From Desulfuromonadaceae bacterium (GTDB taxonomy: Bacteria; Desulfobacterota; Desulfuromonadia; Geobacterales; Pseudopelobacteraceae): a stretch of DNA of 64,000 nt. Shown one piece after another: positions 62,529 to 64,000 of this stretch. How positions within the stretch are numbered: the stretch's first letter is position 1; each line of letters opens with the position of its first letter. Location of the stretch: positions 163,788 to 227,787 of the forward strand of contig JAQTZV010000005.1 of assembly GCA_028687585.1 (NCBI GenBank), given 5' to 3'. Position numbers and translations under genes: made by a program. Below the pieces are notes generated by a model. The model saw only the letters and a program-made list of their open reading frames with translations. It was not told where the DNA came from and ran no database searches.

Positions 62529-62541
62529 ACGAGGAGCGGAC

Positions 62542-63903
62542 ATGGAATTCACTGAAAAAATCAACAACCACTCCCGCACCAAGGGTAACGAGCTGGCAAA
62601 GGGGTTTTATCCCACTTTCCCGCGCGATGTGGAGCTGGTCAAAAAGGTCATCAGCATCAATTTCGGCTGGGACCGGACGAGCATTCACGAGAAGATGGTC
62701 ACCATCTTCGACCCATGTGCCGGCGAAGGGGCGTTTCTGACCAACATGGTCCGCCATGCAAAACAGACCGCCACCAAGTCGAATGCCAAAAATACCACCG
62801 TTGGCTCTTTTGCAGTGGAACTGGATGCGGAACGCTTCAAGAAAATCCGCGGCATCGACCACAAACTCAACACTTCTTTCTTCGACACCACCAACACCGG
62901 CTCGTTCGACATCCTCCTCCTGAATCCACCCTATAACCGAAACGGCGGAGAGCTCATCACCTGGATCGAAAAGGCCGCACCCATGGTTGCCAAACGGGGT
63001 GTCATGGTCCTGATCATTCCGGAGTATGAACTCAAGGAGAAAATGATCGAACTACTGCGGGGAAGCTTCACCTACCGGTATGCCTACAAATCGGAGGAAC
63101 ATGCAGCTTTCAAGCAACTGGTCATTTTTCTCCGGAAGAATATCGGCAATGAACTCACCTCTTACCGATCACCCTACTATCACAACTTCGACAACCTGGA
63201 CAACACCGGGGAAGATCTGATCCTGAGCTACGGCGAGAACCCGACCGTCACCATCGAGGTCGAGGCCGGAGGCATCAAGACCAGACCAATGCTCCAGTGC
63301 CGGGACCTGTCAGAGTTCTATCAAAACTGTGAAGAGCGGTTGGACAGGGCAATCACGGTGATGCTGGACAAGGAATATCCCGCCAGCTACGACACCAGCA
63401 TTCAGCCCGTATCCACCCTCAGAACTGCACATGCCGTCCAGTTAGCCGCTATGAACAGCCAGATCGAAAGCGTCACCATCAACGGGACGCACTATCTGGC
63501 CAAGTACATGCTCGTCGAAAAGCCGGAGACGTTTGAAGATTACGATGACAACGGCGTGAAAACTACCACCATTCTCCACAAACCGACCGTTGAGACCTTC
63601 CTCATGGACCAAACCGGCGAAGTAAAAGCCGCCAGGGAACTGGGATTCGATTACGTCGAACTCAATTCTCAACTGTCCACGATCCTCCTCAAAAAGCTCA
63701 CCACCATCTACAAACCCCTTCACGAAATCGGCAAGGATGAAGAATACCTTGCTGAGGAATTGAGGGAGATCGGCCTGAAAGCCCCCCAACGGGAGGCGGT
63801 GAAGGCGGTCATGAAGGTGTTTGCTTCAGGTAGGAAAGGAATCGGAATCAGGGCCAACACCGGCACAGGCAAAACCTGGATGTTGCGACTTGATGTCGCC
63901 TAA
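62542..63903 (+). CDS. DUF6094-type methyltransferase ending just after a Walker A motif
   Basis: 453 residues. PCAGEGAFL (58-66) is SAM motif I and LLNPPYNRNGG (NPPY at 128-131) the amino-methylating motif IV. From about residue 405 a helicase-like start appears: APQREAVKAV, then ANTGTGKTWML (438-448), a Walker A. The frame then reads RLDVA and stops, and no Walker B or helicase motifs follow. The helicase part is probably cut off by an insertion or rearrangement near 63885. The remaining sequence to 64000 shows no gene. Confidence 0.78.
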   Translation: MEFTEKINNHSRTKGNELAKGFYPTFPRDVELVKKVISINFGWDRTSIHEKMVTIFDPCAGEGAFLTNMVRHAKQTATKSNAKNTTVGSFAVELDAERFKKIRGIDHKLNTSFFDTTNTGSFDILLLNPPYNRNGGELITWIEKAAPMVAKRGVMVLIIPEYELKEKMIELLRGSFTYRYAYKSEEHAAFKQLVIFLRKNIGNELTSYRSPYYHNFDNLDNTGEDLILSYGENPTVTIEVEAGGIKTRPMLQCRDLSEFYQNCEERLDRAITVMLDKEYPASYDTSIQPVSTLRTAHAVQLAAMNSQIESVTINGTHYLAKYMLVEKPETFEDYDDNGVKTTTILHKPTVETFLMDQTGEVKAARELGFDYVELNSQLSTILLKKLTTIYKPLHEIGKDEEYLAEELREIGLKAPQREAVKAVMKVFASGRKGIGIRANTGTGKTWMLRLDVA

Positions 63904-64000
63904 TTGATTGTTTTCATTGAGCGATCAAGAGAAAACCTGTTGTCCCATCAACAGTAACCTACCGATACATGCGTAGCCGGTAACGGCTGGGTATGGAGCT

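Noticed and set aside
1..64000. CRISPR array, tRNA, rRNA or complete insertion sequence
   Set aside because: No regular spacer-repeat pattern, no tRNA cloverleaf or rRNA core text, and no transposase or integrase protein were seen in any frame.

Overview
The window reads as an accessory metal and metalloid resistance region from a GC-moderate deltaproteobacterium, most likely Geobacteraceae (Desulfuromonadota). This assignment is an inference. It rests on system II cytochrome c maturation genes (ResB plus CcsB, present twice), a monohaem cytochrome, PII-like proteins linked to a heavy-metal RND pump, and the general look of the proteins. The right end carries single-strand binding protein, a RecA-like ATPase and a DUF6094-type methyltransferase, a set typical of conjugative plasmids or integrative elements. 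The whole window is therefore probably part of a large mobile element or an island derived from one. I saw no tRNA, rRNA, CRISPR array or complete insertion sequence.

Layout. From 1 to 46.9 kb nearly everything is on the minus strand. 0-7.5 kb: ZraP-like protein (cut by the window edge), small Cys-rich exported protein, receiver domain, Zn/Cd/Pb P-type ATPase, thioredoxin-CcdA fusion, DUF302, outer-membrane barrel and a Met-rich periplasmic protein. 7.6-19.7 kb: YnfA, CcsB/ResB copy 1, small exported proteins, two PII-like regulators and a first CzcCBA pump headed by a Cys-rich protein. 19.9-26.4 kb: a second CzcCBA pump, again headed by a Cys/His-rich exported protein. 26.5-31.1 kb: terC remnant, exported FmdE-family protein, PGPGW protein, Ca-type P-ATPase, DUF456 and a carbonic anhydrase remnant. 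31.1-39.4 kb: purE, a diguanylate cyclase, a histidine kinase, lspA, malic enzyme, purC, CcsB/ResB copy 2 and another Cys-rich protein. 39.4-42.8 kb: DedA, two ribbon-helix-helix proteins, zinc ribbon protein, cytochrome c, Tim44-like protein, and an htpX remnant behind a yybP-ykoY (Mn2+) riboswitch. 43-46.9 kb: DmeF, a beta-helix protein, and a rearranged patchwork of copies of other loci in the window.

47.1-55.3 kb is on the plus strand: a Cys-rich protein, a third CzcCBA-type pump with a Cys-rich partner peptide, a methyltransferase and a CDF-like transporter. 55.4-58.4 kb is a minus-strand cluster: ArsR-type repressor, nucleoside phosphorylase, two SAM methyltransferases, a CGGC protein and a J-domain protein. 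58.5-59.6 kb is a divergent ArsR repressor, a 31-residue Cys-rich peptide and a CopD-like membrane protein. 59.6-64 kb is the mobile-element backbone, with structured leaders and a protein that stops just after a Walker A motif.

The common theme is export and buffering of metals: three RND pumps, two P-type ATPases, two CDF-type carriers, periplasmic metal-binding proteins and redox or haem handling. The most unusual feature is an eight-member set of small exported Cys-rich proteins ending in a conserved Pro-Pro motif. One lies at the head of each RND operon, and one beside each ResB/CcsB pair and each ZraP-like gene. Three internally deleted genes and one composite scar show that the region is recombining and decaying.
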